Assembly (NCBI GenBank): GCA_963841405.1
Contig: CAWJCM010000007.1
Span: forward strand, 620,001-684,000
Reading direction: 5' to 3'
Origin: DATBLE01 sp963841405
GTDB lineage: Bacteria > Actinomycetota > Thermoleophilia > Gaiellales > Gaiellaceae
Length of the DNA stretch: 64,000 nt
The notes under the pieces were generated by a model. It was not told the DNA's origin. It searched no databases and saw only the letters and a program-made list of their open reading frames with translations. Of the stretch, positions 48,682 through 56,179 are shown piece by piece. Every line of letters begins with the position of its first letter. Position 1 is the stretch's first letter. The position numbers and the translations under genes were made by a program.

Positions 48682-49866
48682 ATGAGCGAGCACGACACCG
48701 ACCTCGATTTCGACTTCTTCGACGACGACCAACCGTCGCCGGCCCGCCCTGCGGAGGACGACACACAGGTCGGCCGCGAGCCGCCGCCGACCGAACGGCG
48801 GGGCGGAGGCGGCAGGCGGCCGTCCGGGGGCCGGCCGCCTGTCGGGATGACGCCGCTCTTGCGGCTGGCGGGCCTGATCGCATTCGCGATCCTGATCGTC
48901 GTGCTGCTCGTGTTCTGGGTATCGAGCTGCCAGGACGCCGGCAAGAAGAGCTCGTACAAGCGCTATTACGACAAGGTCGGCGTGGTTGCGAACGATTCGG
49001 CCCAGGTCGGCCGCGAGCTCAACGACGCGCTGACCACGCAGGGGATCAAGTTCGGCGAGCTCGAGCAGAAGATCGACGGCCTCGCCCAGCGCGAGCAGCA
49101 GAACGTCGCCGCATTCCGGTCGATCCATCCGCCCGGGCCGCTGCGCGTCCAGCACCAGGCGGGGCTCGAGTCCCTCCAGTTCCGCGTCAGCGGCCTGCGC
49201 GGGCTCGCCGACGGGTTCACGCAGGCGTCGCACTCGCCGAACAACGTCACCTCCAATGCGCTCAAGCTGCTTCAGCCGCCCGCCTCTCGCCTCGTCACCA
49301 GCGACGTGGTCTGGAGCGACCTCTTCCAGGCGCCTGCGCAGGGCAACGGCGGCGTCCTCGAGCGCGAGGGGATCACCGGCGTCGCCGTCCCGGGCTCGAA
49401 GTTCGTTCCCAGTCCCGACTACGGGAGCTCGAGCTACTGGGAGGCGATCTTGCAGAGGCTCCAGGGCGCCGCCACCACCGGCGGCACGAGCGGCGGTCTG
49501 CACGGGACCGGGATCGTCAAGACGGTCGCCCTGCCCGCGAACCAGGAGCTGTCGGAGTCGACGGAGAACACGGTTACCGCCACCACCGATCTCGGCTTCG
49601 CGGTCACGGTCGAGGACACGGGCGACTCGCAGGAGGTGCAGATCAAGGTGACGCTGACCATCCAGCAGTCGCCGACGCCGATCGTCCAGACGAAGACGAT
49701 CGACCTGATCAACCCGGGCGAGCAGAAGCAGGTCGTGTTCCGCAACCTGGGCCAGGTGCAGTTCGCGACCAAGACGCAGGTCAAGGTCGACGTCGCGCCG
49801 GTGCCTCAGGAGAAGAACACCGACAACAACTCCAAGGTGTACCAGGTCATCTTCTCGCTCGGCTAG
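48682..49866 (+). CDS. Single-pass membrane protein with coiled-coil and beta-sandwich ectodomain
   Basis: A 394-residue protein of unknown family. An acidic N-terminus (SEHDTDLDFDFFDDDQPSP) and a Gly/Arg-rich linker precede one helix (LAGLIAFAILIVVLLVFWVS). The extracytoplasmic part has a helical region (LNDALTTQGIKFGELEQKI) and ends in a beta-sandwich (VTVEDTGDSQEVQIKVTLTI, VVFRNLGQVQFATKTQVKVD) like CARDB/DUF11-type modules. The internal ATG is chosen because a TACAGT hexamer overlaps the upstream alternative start. It faces the kinase gene divergently and is followed with no gap by a DUF4446 gene, so the two probably form an operon. Role unknown; an envelope scaffold is possible. Confidence 0.78.
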   Translation: MSEHDTDLDFDFFDDDQPSPARPAEDDTQVGREPPPTERRGGGGRRPSGGRPPVGMTPLLRLAGLIAFAILIVVLLVFWVSSCQDAGKKSSYKRYYDKVGVVANDSAQVGRELNDALTTQGIKFGELEQKIDGLAQREQQNVAAFRSIHPPGPLRVQHQAGLESLQFRVSGLRGLADGFTQASHSPNNVTSNALKLLQPPASRLVTSDVVWSDLFQAPAQGNGGVLEREGITGVAVPGSKFVPSPDYGSSSYWEAILQRLQGAATTGGTSGGLHGTGIVKTVALPANQELSESTENTVTATTDLGFAVTVEDTGDSQEVQIKVTLTIQQSPTPIVQTKTIDLINPGEQKQVVFRNLGQVQFATKTQVKVDVAPVPQEKNTDNNSKVYQVIFSLG

Positions 49867-50340
49867 ATGGGACTGGCCGAATGGATCGCGATCGTCGCCG
49901 TCGTGATCGCGGTCGGCGCTGTCGCGCTCGCGATCTGGGCGTTGGCGAAAGTGACCGCGGTGCGCCGTTCCCAGGACGTCCTGCTGGGTGGAAACGCGAA
50001 GGCCGACGTCGTCGAGTTCGCGGTCTCGCTCCAGACGCGGATCGACGACCTCCACCGCGCGGTCGACGAGGTCGCGGCGGCGCTGGCGCGCGTCGACCGG
50101 CGCGTCGACGGCGCGCTGTCCCGCTCGGCGCTGATCCGCTACGACGCGTACGAGGACACCGGCGGCCACCAGTCCGCTTCGATGGCGATCCTGGATTCCG
50201 CCCGGTCGGGGATCGTCCTGACCGCGATCCAGGGCCGCGACTACGCCCGCGTCTACGTGAAGCAGCTGGACCACGGCCGCACTCCGATCGCGCTGTCGCC
50301 CGAGGAGCAGCAGGCGGTCGAACGAGCGATGGCTCCCTGA
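49867..50340 (+). CDS. DUF4446 membrane protein
   Basis: A 157-residue protein matching DUF4446. One N-terminal helix (WIAIVAVVIAVGAVALAIWALA), a coiled-coil (VSLQTRIDDLHRAVDEVAAA with LARVDRRVDGAL), then the diagnostic IRYDAYEDTGGHQSASMAIL and RDYARVYVKQLDHGRT with a conserved SPEEQQAVERA end. Function is unknown in all organisms I know of. It starts on the base after the upstream stop, so the pair is co-transcribed. Confidence 0.9.
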   Translation: MGLAEWIAIVAVVIAVGAVALAIWALAKVTAVRRSQDVLLGGNAKADVVEFAVSLQTRIDDLHRAVDEVAAALARVDRRVDGALSRSALIRYDAYEDTGGHQSASMAILDSARSGIVLTAIQGRDYARVYVKQLDHGRTPIALSPEEQQAVERAMAP

Positions 50341-50433
50341 GCCTCGTGCGCTCAGGCTCGGTCGCCTGAGCGCCCCGAGCCGGCTGCCGGGGCCGACGGC
50401 GCCGTCGTCGAGCGGAAGGCTCGGGCCGGACGC

Positions 50434-50439
50434 TACATT
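50434..50439 (+). promoter_or_regulatory. -10 hexamer of the HNH gene
   Basis: TACATT nine bases before the TTG start. The 108-base gap upstream holds GC-rich inverted repeats (CGCCCCGAGCC region) but no recognised operator. Confidence 0.35.
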
Positions 50440-50448
50440 TCCGGCACG

Positions 50449-50964
50449 TTGGGACAGGTCCTCGTCCTGAATGCCAGCTACGAGCCGCTGAACGTCTGCT
50501 CGGTTCGGCGCGCGCACGTGCTCGTGTTCAAGGGGAAGGCGGAGGTGCTGGAGGAGCACGGCACACCGCTGCGGTCGGCGACCGACACGTTTGCGCGGCC
50601 GCACGTGATCAGGCTCGTCCAGTTCGTCCGGGTGCCCCGTGCCGCGCAGCGAAAGATCTCGCGACGGGCGCTGTTCGCCCGCGACGGGTGGAGCTGCGTC
50701 TACTGCGGGACGAGCGGCGGCCGGCTCACGCTCGACCATGTCGTCCCCCGGAGCCGCGGAGGCGGGTCGGTGTGGGAGAACGTCGTCACCGCCTGCGCGC
50801 CGTGCAACCTGCGCAAGGGCGACCGCCTGCCGGAGGAGGCGTCGATGACGATGCGCCGCCCACCGCGGCCGCCCGCGCCGGCGCTCTTCATCACCCTCGC
50901 CACGCCCGCGGGGTTGCCGACCACCTGGAAGCGCTACCTTCCACGCTCGGCCGCGGTCGCCTAG
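50449..50964 (+). CDS. HNH endonuclease-domain protein
   Basis: A 171-residue protein. N-terminal strand-rich segment (QVLVLNASYEPLNVCSVRRA) followed by an HNH domain: CVYCGTSGGRLTLDHVVPRS near residue 84 with the zinc CxxC, then RGGGSVWENVVTACAPCNLR with the second CxxC and KG end. DHVVPRSRGG contains the catalytic His. This form (about 165-170 residues, N-terminal LNASYEP) is common in actinobacteria as a housekeeping HNH protein of unknown biological role, so it should not be read as a toxin or phage gene by default. TTG start. The C-terminal tail ends in low-complexity Arg/Pro sequence. Confidence 0.85.
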   Translation: MGQVLVLNASYEPLNVCSVRRAHVLVFKGKAEVLEEHGTPLRSATDTFARPHVIRLVQFVRVPRAAQRKISRRALFARDGWSCVYCGTSGGRLTLDHVVPRSRGGGSVWENVVTACAPCNLRKGDRLPEEASMTMRRPPRPPAPALFITLATPAGLPTTWKRYLPRSAAVA

Positions 50965-51013
50965 CCCTCCGCGGCGTTGGGTGGAGCGGGCGGCCGCGCG
51001 GGCCTGCGTCTCG

Positions 51014-51100
51014 GGGCGCCCTTACGGTGCCAGGCACGGTTAGGAGGCGCCCTTCGATTAGCCGCCTGAGCAGGATCTTTGCGGTGCCAGGCACTGTTAA
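51014..51100. repeat. Tandem GGTGCCAGGCAC palindrome repeats
   Basis: Two copies of the palindromic CGGTGCCAGGCAC core, each followed by a GTTA, lie 57 bases apart, with two GGCGCCCTT boxes before and between them. The core is a GTGCC-A-GGCAC palindrome. The element takes up most of the 280-base gap between the HNH gene and the SIMPL gene. Nothing else is recognised in that gap. It looks like a REP-type intergenic repeat. Confidence 0.6.
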
Positions 51101-51244
51101 GAACCGTTGCGCCGAACAAGCCCGGCCCCGTACCCCTGTGGACGAACTGTCCCACTCTTGTTTCGACCCGGTCTCAGAGACTGGGTGTGAAACGTCACGA
51201 GCTCAGACACGGCTCGATGTGACACGGCGTCCGGCCGGCGGCGT

Positions 51245-51946
51245 ATGAACCTCGGCATGAAGTCACTGGCCGTCGTCGGAGCCGTCCTCGCCGTTCTCGT
51301 GGCCGGCGCCACCCGCGCCGGCGGTGCGCCGTCGGCCGCACCCCAGCATTCGATCGTCGTCGCCGGGCGGGGCTCGGTCACGGCGCGGCCCGACCGCGCC
51401 CAGCTCTCCTTCGCGGTCTCCGCGGCCGCGAAGACCGCTTCGGCCGCCCTGCGCGCCGACGCGGCCGATATGACCAAGGTGATCGCCGCGCTCAAGGGGC
51501 AAGGGATCGCCGCGGCGGATCTCCGAACCGACCTCGTCTCGCTCTCGCCGCGCTACTCGCAGAACGGCGAGACGGTGGTCGGCTACACCGCGACGAACTC
51601 CGTCTCCGCGACTGTGCGCAACCTGACGAAGATCGGCGGGATCATCGACGCCGCCGTCGACGCCGGTGCCAACCAGATGTCGGGCCCGAACCTCGTCCGC
51701 TCCTCCGCCACGGCCCACTACCGGACTGCCCTCCGCGCGGCGATCGCCGACGCCAGGGGCAAGGCCCGGACGATCGCGGCGGCTTCGGGCCTCGACATCC
51801 GCCGGATCACCGACGTCTCCGAGAGCAGCGCCGCGCCCGCGCCGACGCCGCTGACGGCCAAGGCGAGCGCGGACGCGTCCACCCCCGTGGAGACCGGCTC
51901 GACGCTGGTCGAGGCGACCGTCACCGTCACCTTCGCCGTCGGTTAG
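51245..51946 (+). CDS. SIMPL-domain (DUF541) exported protein
   Basis: A 233-residue exported protein. The signal helix MKSLAVVGAVLAVLVAGATRA has a likely Ala-x-Ala cleavage site. The mature part has the SIMPL fold: HSIVVAGRGSVTARPDRAQL, SAAAKTASAALRADAADMTK, VVGYTATNSVSATVRNLTKI and YRTALRAAIADARGKARTIA, all typical. SIMPL proteins are periplasmic or surface-bound oligomers of unclear function. A start at the ATG four codons in is possible. Its stop codon overlaps the leuD stop on the other strand. Confidence 0.88.
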   Translation: MNLGMKSLAVVGAVLAVLVAGATRAGGAPSAAPQHSIVVAGRGSVTARPDRAQLSFAVSAAAKTASAALRADAADMTKVIAALKGQGIAAADLRTDLVSLSPRYSQNGETVVGYTATNSVSATVRNLTKIGGIIDAAVDAGANQMSGPNLVRSSATAHYRTALRAAIADARGKARTIAAASGLDIRRITDVSESSAAPAPTPLTAKASADASTPVETGSTLVEATVTVTFAVG

Positions 51947-52524
51947 CCCGGCAACGCCGTCGTCTCGACTCGCCCGGGCCGAAACGACTCGAACGCCTCG
52001 ATCTCGTCCTCGTGCCGGAGCGTGAGGTCGATGTCGTCGAGCCCGTTCAGCAGCTTGTGCCGGCGGAACGGGTCGAACTCGAACGCGATCGGCTCACCGC
52101 CCGGCGCGGTGATCGTCAGCGCCTCGAGGTCGACCGACAGCTCGGGGGCCGTCGCCAGCCGCCGGACCTCGGTCTCCGGGAGCGCGATCGTGACGAGCCC
52201 GATCTGCGCCGCGTTCGCCGCGAAGATGTCGCCGAACGACGGTGCGACGACCACCTCGAAGCCGTAATCCTGAAGTGCCCAGGCGGCGTGCTCGCGCGAC
52301 GAGCCGCAGCCGAAGTTGCGTCCCGCCACCAGGACCGTCGCGCCGGCGTACTCGGGCCGGTTCAGCTCGAACGCGGGATCCTGCCGCCAGTCGTGGAACA
52401 GGAACTCGCCGTACCCGGTTCGCTCGATCCGCTTCAGGAACTGCTTCGGGATGATCTGGTCGGTGTCGACGTCGGGGCGGTCGAGCACCGCGACCCGACC
52501 GGTCGTCCGCGTGAAAGCCTTCAC
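51943..52524 (-). CDS. leuD: 3-isopropylmalate dehydratase small subunit
   Basis: A 193-residue swivel-domain protein. Signatures: GRVAVLDRPDVDTDQIIPKQ, TVLVAGRNFGCGSSREHAAW near residue 70, VVVAPSFGDIFAANAAQIGL and IAFEFDPFRRHKLLNGLDDI. It pairs with LeuC to isomerise 2- to 3-isopropylmalate in leucine synthesis. GTG start overlapping the leuC stop by GTGA. Its stop TAA shares bases with the convergent SIMPL gene stop. Confidence 0.94.
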   Translation of the reverse strand: MKAFTRTTGRVAVLDRPDVDTDQIIPKQFLKRIERTGYGEFLFHDWRQDPAFELNRPEYAGATVLVAGRNFGCGSSREHAAWALQDYGFEVVVAPSFGDIFAANAAQIGLVTIALPETEVRRLATAPELSVDLEALTITAPGGEPIAFEFDPFRRHKLLNGLDDIDLTLRHEDEIEAFESFRPGRVETTALPG

Positions 52525-53924
52525 GGCGTCAGTTCGCGGACATCCGCGAGTCGCCCCGTCAGCGCTGCCGCCGCCGCGGTGGCCGGACTGACCAGATGCG
52601 TCCGCCCACCGCGGCCTTGCCGCCCTTCGAAGTTCCGGTTCGACGTCGACGCGCACCGCTCGCCCGGCGCGAGCACATCGGGGTTCATGCCGAGGCACAT
52701 CGAGCATCCCGCCCGGCGCCACTCGAATCCGGCCCGCTCGAAGACGGCGTCGAGCCCTTCGTCCTCCGCCTGGCGGCGCACGGCTGCGGATCCGGGGACG
52801 ACCATCGCTCGGACGGAGGGATGCACCCGCCCTCCACCGACGATTTCCGCGACGAGGCGAAGGTCCTCGATCCGCGCGTTCGTGCACGAGCCGACGAACA
52901 CGCGGTCGACCGCGACCTGGGCGATCGGAGTGCCCGGCTCGAGAGCCATGTAGTCGAGCGCTCGTTCGGCCGCCGCCCGGTCCGCCGGGTCGGCGAGCTC
53001 CGCAGGGTCCGGGACGACGCCGTCGACCGGCGCGACCATCCCGGGGTTCGTCCCCCACGTCACCTGGGGCGCGAGGGAGCCGGCGTCGACCTCGACCTCG
53101 CGGTCGAAGACGGCTCCGGCATCCGACGGCAGCCGGCGCCAGTCGTCGAGCGCCTGCTCCCACGCCTTCCCTCGGGGCGACCCGGGCCTGCCCTCGAGGT
53201 AGGCGAAGGTGGTCTCGTCGGGCGCGATCATCCCGGCCCGCGCGCCGGCCTCGATCGACATGTTGCAGATCGTCATCCGCCCGTCCATCGACAGGTCGCG
53301 GACGGCTGCGCCGTCGTACTCGATCACGTGTCCGGCGCCCCCGGCGACGCCGATCTGCCCGATCGCGCCGAGGATCGCGTCCTTTGCCGTCACGCCGAGC
53401 GGCAACGCGCCGTCGAAATGTACGCGCATCGTCATCGGGCGCTGCTGTGGCAGCGTCTGCGTGGCGAGCACGTGCTCGACCTCCGACGTGCCGATCCCGA
53501 ACGCGAGCGCTCCGAACGCGCCGTGCGTCGAGGTGTGGCTGTCGCCGCAGACGATCGTCATCCCGGGCTGCGTGACGCCGAGCTCCGGGCCGATCACATG
53601 GACGATGCCCTCGCGGCCGCTGCCGGTCGCGTACAGCGGGACGCCGAACTGCTCGCAGTTCCGCCGCAAGGCGTCGAGCTGCGCCCGCGCCAGGGGGTCG
53701 GTGATCGGGCCGTCCACGGTCGGGACGTTGTGGTCCATCGTCGCCAGCGAGCGATCGGGCCGGCGCACGCCCCGTCCCGCGAGGCGCAGCCCCTCGAATG
53801 CCTGCGGCGAGGTCACCTCGTGAATCAGGTGCAGGTCGACGTAGAGCAGCGCCGGCCCGTCGGGCTCCTCGCGGACGATGTGGGTGTCCCAGACGTGCTC
53901 GAACAGGGTCGTGCCCACGCTCAC
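52521..53924 (-). CDS. leuC: 3-isopropylmalate dehydratase large subunit
   Basis: A 467-residue 4Fe-4S hydratase. TTLFEHVWDTHIVREEPDGP, then LLYVDLHLIHEVTSPQAFEG at the N-terminus and IVCGDSHTSTHGAFGALAFG follow the family. The cluster cysteines are in VFVGSCTNARIEDLRL near residue 345 and GCSMCLGMNPDVLAPGE near residue 405. The normal motif set is complete. The cluster would be supplied by the SUF system encoded in the same window. It sits between pheA and leuD, overlapping both by four bases. Confidence 0.94.
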   Translation of the reverse strand: MSVGTTLFEHVWDTHIVREEPDGPALLYVDLHLIHEVTSPQAFEGLRLAGRGVRRPDRSLATMDHNVPTVDGPITDPLARAQLDALRRNCEQFGVPLYATGSGREGIVHVIGPELGVTQPGMTIVCGDSHTSTHGAFGALAFGIGTSEVEHVLATQTLPQQRPMTMRVHFDGALPLGVTAKDAILGAIGQIGVAGGAGHVIEYDGAAVRDLSMDGRMTICNMSIEAGARAGMIAPDETTFAYLEGRPGSPRGKAWEQALDDWRRLPSDAGAVFDREVEVDAGSLAPQVTWGTNPGMVAPVDGVVPDPAELADPADRAAAERALDYMALEPGTPIAQVAVDRVFVGSCTNARIEDLRLVAEIVGGGRVHPSVRAMVVPGSAAVRRQAEDEGLDAVFERAGFEWRRAGCSMCLGMNPDVLAPGERCASTSNRNFEGRQGRGGRTHLVSPATAAAAALTGRLADVRELTP

Positions 53925-54757
53925 ACGTTCCCGCCCCGGGTCGGATACGAGCCGAACACCTTCAGGCGGCGTGTCCGCGCGCGCGTCTCGGCGAGAGCTG
54001 AGCGGATCGGCGGGTCGAGCGGGTGGCCGGCGAGTACCGCGTGGAAGCAGTACCGCCACGGCGTGTCGGGGATGGGCCGCGAGACGAGCTGGACGAGGTC
54101 GATTCCGTGCAGCGCGAACGCACCGATCGCATGGTGGAGTGCGCCGGGCCGGTGGTCGGTCACGAACGAGAACGCCGTCCGCCAGTCCTCGCCGGCAGAG
54201 TCGAGCCGCGTGTGCGTCGCCACCGAGACGAACCGCGTGTACGTCTCCGCGTGGTCGCCGACGTCTTCGACGATCGCGGTCAGACCGTAGACCGCCGCGG
54301 CCCGCTCGCCTGCGATCGCAGCCTCGGCGGGATCGTCGCGTTCGGCGACCTCGGCCGCCGCCTCCGCCGTCGATCCCGCCGCGATCGCGGTCGCCCACGG
54401 CATGGTCGCGAGCAGCCGCCGGCACTGGTCGAGCGCGGCGGGATGGGAGCGGACGACCCTGAGCCGCTCGAGCGGCACCCGCTCGACCCCGAGCAGCAGG
54501 TGGCGGACGCGGAGGACGATCTCGCCACCGATCGCGAGCGGCGCCGTCTGGAGGAGATCGTGGGTCTCTGCGATCGGTCCGGCGAGCGTGCTCTCGATCG
54601 GCAGGACGCCGTACTGGACCTCGCCGGCCACGGTCGCCTCGGCCACGGCGGTGAAGCTCGGGAGCGCGAGCACCCGCGCCGGCCGTGCGAACAGCTGCTC
54701 GCAGGCGGTGGCCGCGTGCGCGCCGTCGCGGCCGGGATAGGCGACGGCGAGGCTCAC
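53921..54757 (-). CDS. pheA: Prephenate dehydratase
   Basis: A 278-residue PDT plus ACT protein. PDT parts: YGVLPIESTLAGPIAETHDL and ETYTRFVSVATHTRL with the catalytic TRF. ACT domain: FVTDHRPGALHHAIGAFALH and GIDLVQLVSRPIPDTPWRYC, with the GALH and (E)SRP regulatory motifs, so feedback by phenylalanine is likely. The N-terminal box, usually G-P-x-G-T-F-(S/T), reads SLAVAYPGRDGAHAATACEQ here, a divergent sequence. It converts prephenate to phenylpyruvate. GTG start, coupled to a zinc-ribbon microprotein upstream. It is inserted between leuB and leuCD, which is not a standard arrangement. Confidence 0.88.
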   Translation of the reverse strand: MSLAVAYPGRDGAHAATACEQLFARPARVLALPSFTAVAEATVAGEVQYGVLPIESTLAGPIAETHDLLQTAPLAIGGEIVLRVRHLLLGVERVPLERLRVVRSHPAALDQCRRLLATMPWATAIAAGSTAEAAAEVAERDDPAEAAIAGERAAAVYGLTAIVEDVGDHAETYTRFVSVATHTRLDSAGEDWRTAFSFVTDHRPGALHHAIGAFALHGIDLVQLVSRPIPDTPWRYCFHAVLAGHPLDPPIRSALAETRARTRRLKVFGSYPTRGGNV

Positions 54758-54933
54758 CAGCGGCGGAAGCTGACCGCGATCGGCAGCTCGCAGCGCGCAC
54801 AGACGCGCTGGGCCGCGCCGTGGCGCTCCGCCCGCTCGACGGCCAGCGGGATCGCGCAGCTGCAATAGAAGGACGCCGGCGGCGCCGGGGAAACGGAAAC
54901 GGAGGTGGGTTGGATGCTCGAATCGGTGCTCAT
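54754..54933 (-). CDS. Zinc-ribbon microprotein upstream of pheA (59 residues)
   Basis: A small gene of 59 codons. Its product starts MSTDSSIQPTSVSVS, has a Pro/Ala linker, then FYCSCAIPLAVERAERHGAA and QRVCARCELPIAVSFRRW. The CxC and CxxC pairs form a plausible zinc ribbon. Evidence that it is real: ATG with AAGGGCAG seven bases upstream, high GC3, and a stop that overlaps the pheA GTG by exactly four bases, the standard coupling pattern here. Function unknown; it may assist pheA translation or bind nucleic acid. Confidence 0.6.
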   Translation of the reverse strand: MSTDSSIQPTSVSVSPAPPASFYCSCAIPLAVERAERHGAAQRVCARCELPIAVSFRRW

Positions 54934-55121
54934 GTCGCTGCCCTTTCTCGGACCGGGTACGAAACGGGACTCCGCCGGTGGTTGGCTAGCCGACGAGGGC
55001 GGAAGGGACGCCGGCTAGCGCGTAAAGACGCGCGCGCCGAGATTCGCGAGCAGGAAGGACGACCGAAGTTCGCGGGCGCGCTGCATCGGAGCATCAAGGG
55101 TACGGGCGAACCGCCGGTCCG

Positions 55122-56102
55122 TCAACGGCGGAGCTCCTCCACGACCGTCGCGACGACGTCCGCCGTCGTCGCGACGCCGCCGAGGTCCGGCGTGGGCGCG
55201 CGCTCGAGCGCCCGGTCGACGGCCGCGTCGAGCCGGCGCGCCTCCTCGGGCCGGCCGAGCCCGTGCTCGAGCATGAGCGCGGCCGACCGGAGCATCGCCG
55301 CCGGGTTGGCGATCCCGCGGCCGGCGATGTCCGGGGCCGATCCGTGCACCGGCTCGAAGATCCCGGGACCGCCGTCGCCGAGGCTCGCCGACGCCGCCAG
55401 CCCGAGGCCACCGGTGACCGCGCTCGCTTCGTCCGAAAGGATGTCCCCGAAGGTGTTTTCGGTGAGGATCACGTCGAAGCGCTCGGGCGCGGTGACGAGT
55501 TGCATCGCCGCGGCATCGACCAGGACGTGCTCGAGCTCGACGTCCGGGTACTCCGCTGCGACCTCGGTGACCACCTGGCGCCACATCCGCGAAGTCTCCA
55601 GCACGTTCGCCTTGTCGACGGAGGCCACACGCCGGCGGCGGTCACGGGCGATTGCGAACGCGCGATGCGCGATGCGCCGGACCTGGGTCGGGTGGTACTC
55701 GAGCGTGTCGAACACCGTTCCGTCGTCCCGGATGCCCTTCGGGCCGTAGTAGAGGCCGCCGACCAGCTCGCGGACGACCAGCAGGTCGACCGGCTCCTGT
55801 CGGGACGGGCGCAGGTTGGCGTAGACGTCGAGGGCCTTTCGTAGCCCGATCAGCCCCTGCTCGGGTCGGACGTCGGCCGCGTCGAACCGAGGCAGGCCGA
55901 CGGCCCCGAGCAGGACGGCGTCGGCCTGCCGGCAGGCGGTGAGCGTCTCGTCCGGAAACGGCGTGCCGGTCGCGAGGATCGCCGCGCCGCCGAACGGGTG
56001 GTCCTCCAGCTCGAGGTCGGGCGCGAGCACGGCCAGCACCTCCCGTGCCGCCGCGATCACCTCCACTCCGATCCCGTCACCGGGCAGACAGACGATCTTC
56101 AC
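55122..56102 (-). CDS. leuB: 3-isopropylmalate dehydrogenase
   Basis: A 326-residue decarboxylating dehydrogenase. It begins MKIVCLPGDGIGVEVIAAA; ADAVLLGAVGLPRFD, YYGPKGIRDDG, VASVDKANVLETSRMWRQVV and ILTENTFGDILSDEASAVTG with GIFEPVHGSAPDIAGRGIAN are family motifs. It oxidises 3-isopropylmalate to 2-oxo-4-methylvalerate. I chose the GTG that yields MKIVCLPGDG; a GTG 11 codons upstream is the alternative. An AT-rich operator-like region precedes it. The gap of about 190 bases after its stop contains only a short GCGCGT/ACGCGC hairpin. Confidence 0.92.
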   Translation of the reverse strand: MKIVCLPGDGIGVEVIAAAREVLAVLAPDLELEDHPFGGAAILATGTPFPDETLTACRQADAVLLGAVGLPRFDAADVRPEQGLIGLRKALDVYANLRPSRQEPVDLLVVRELVGGLYYGPKGIRDDGTVFDTLEYHPTQVRRIAHRAFAIARDRRRRVASVDKANVLETSRMWRQVVTEVAAEYPDVELEHVLVDAAAMQLVTAPERFDVILTENTFGDILSDEASAVTGGLGLAASASLGDGGPGIFEPVHGSAPDIAGRGIANPAAMLRSAALMLEHGLGRPEEARRLDAAVDRALERAPTPDLGGVATTADVVATVVEELRR

Positions 56103-56136
56103 GTTGGAAAAGGTGTTGGGGACGCTAGCGAGCACG

Positions 56137-56169
56137 CTTTAGTAAGTAAAGCCACTTTCGAAACGAAAG
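56137..56169. promoter_or_regulatory. Paired AT-rich inverted repeats before leuB
   Basis: CTTTA-GTAAG-TAAAG followed after three bases by CTTTCG-AAA-CGAAAG, in a 40-base AT-rich island in otherwise GC-rich DNA between thrC and leuB. On the minus strand it lies just upstream of both possible leuB starts. It could be a repressor site or carry the leuB promoter. No clean -35/-10 pair is visible. Confidence 0.5.
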
Positions 56170-56179
56170 GTTTACGTGT

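Noticed and set aside
46852..50739. A 1295-codon minus-strand open frame
   Set aside because: It overlaps kinase, envelope and HNH genes on both strands and reads as Arg/Ser/Pro low-complexity sequence.
55018..55033. GCGCGT/ACGCGC hairpin after leuB as a terminator
   Set aside because: A 6-base stem with no T-run; kept only as a note under leuB.
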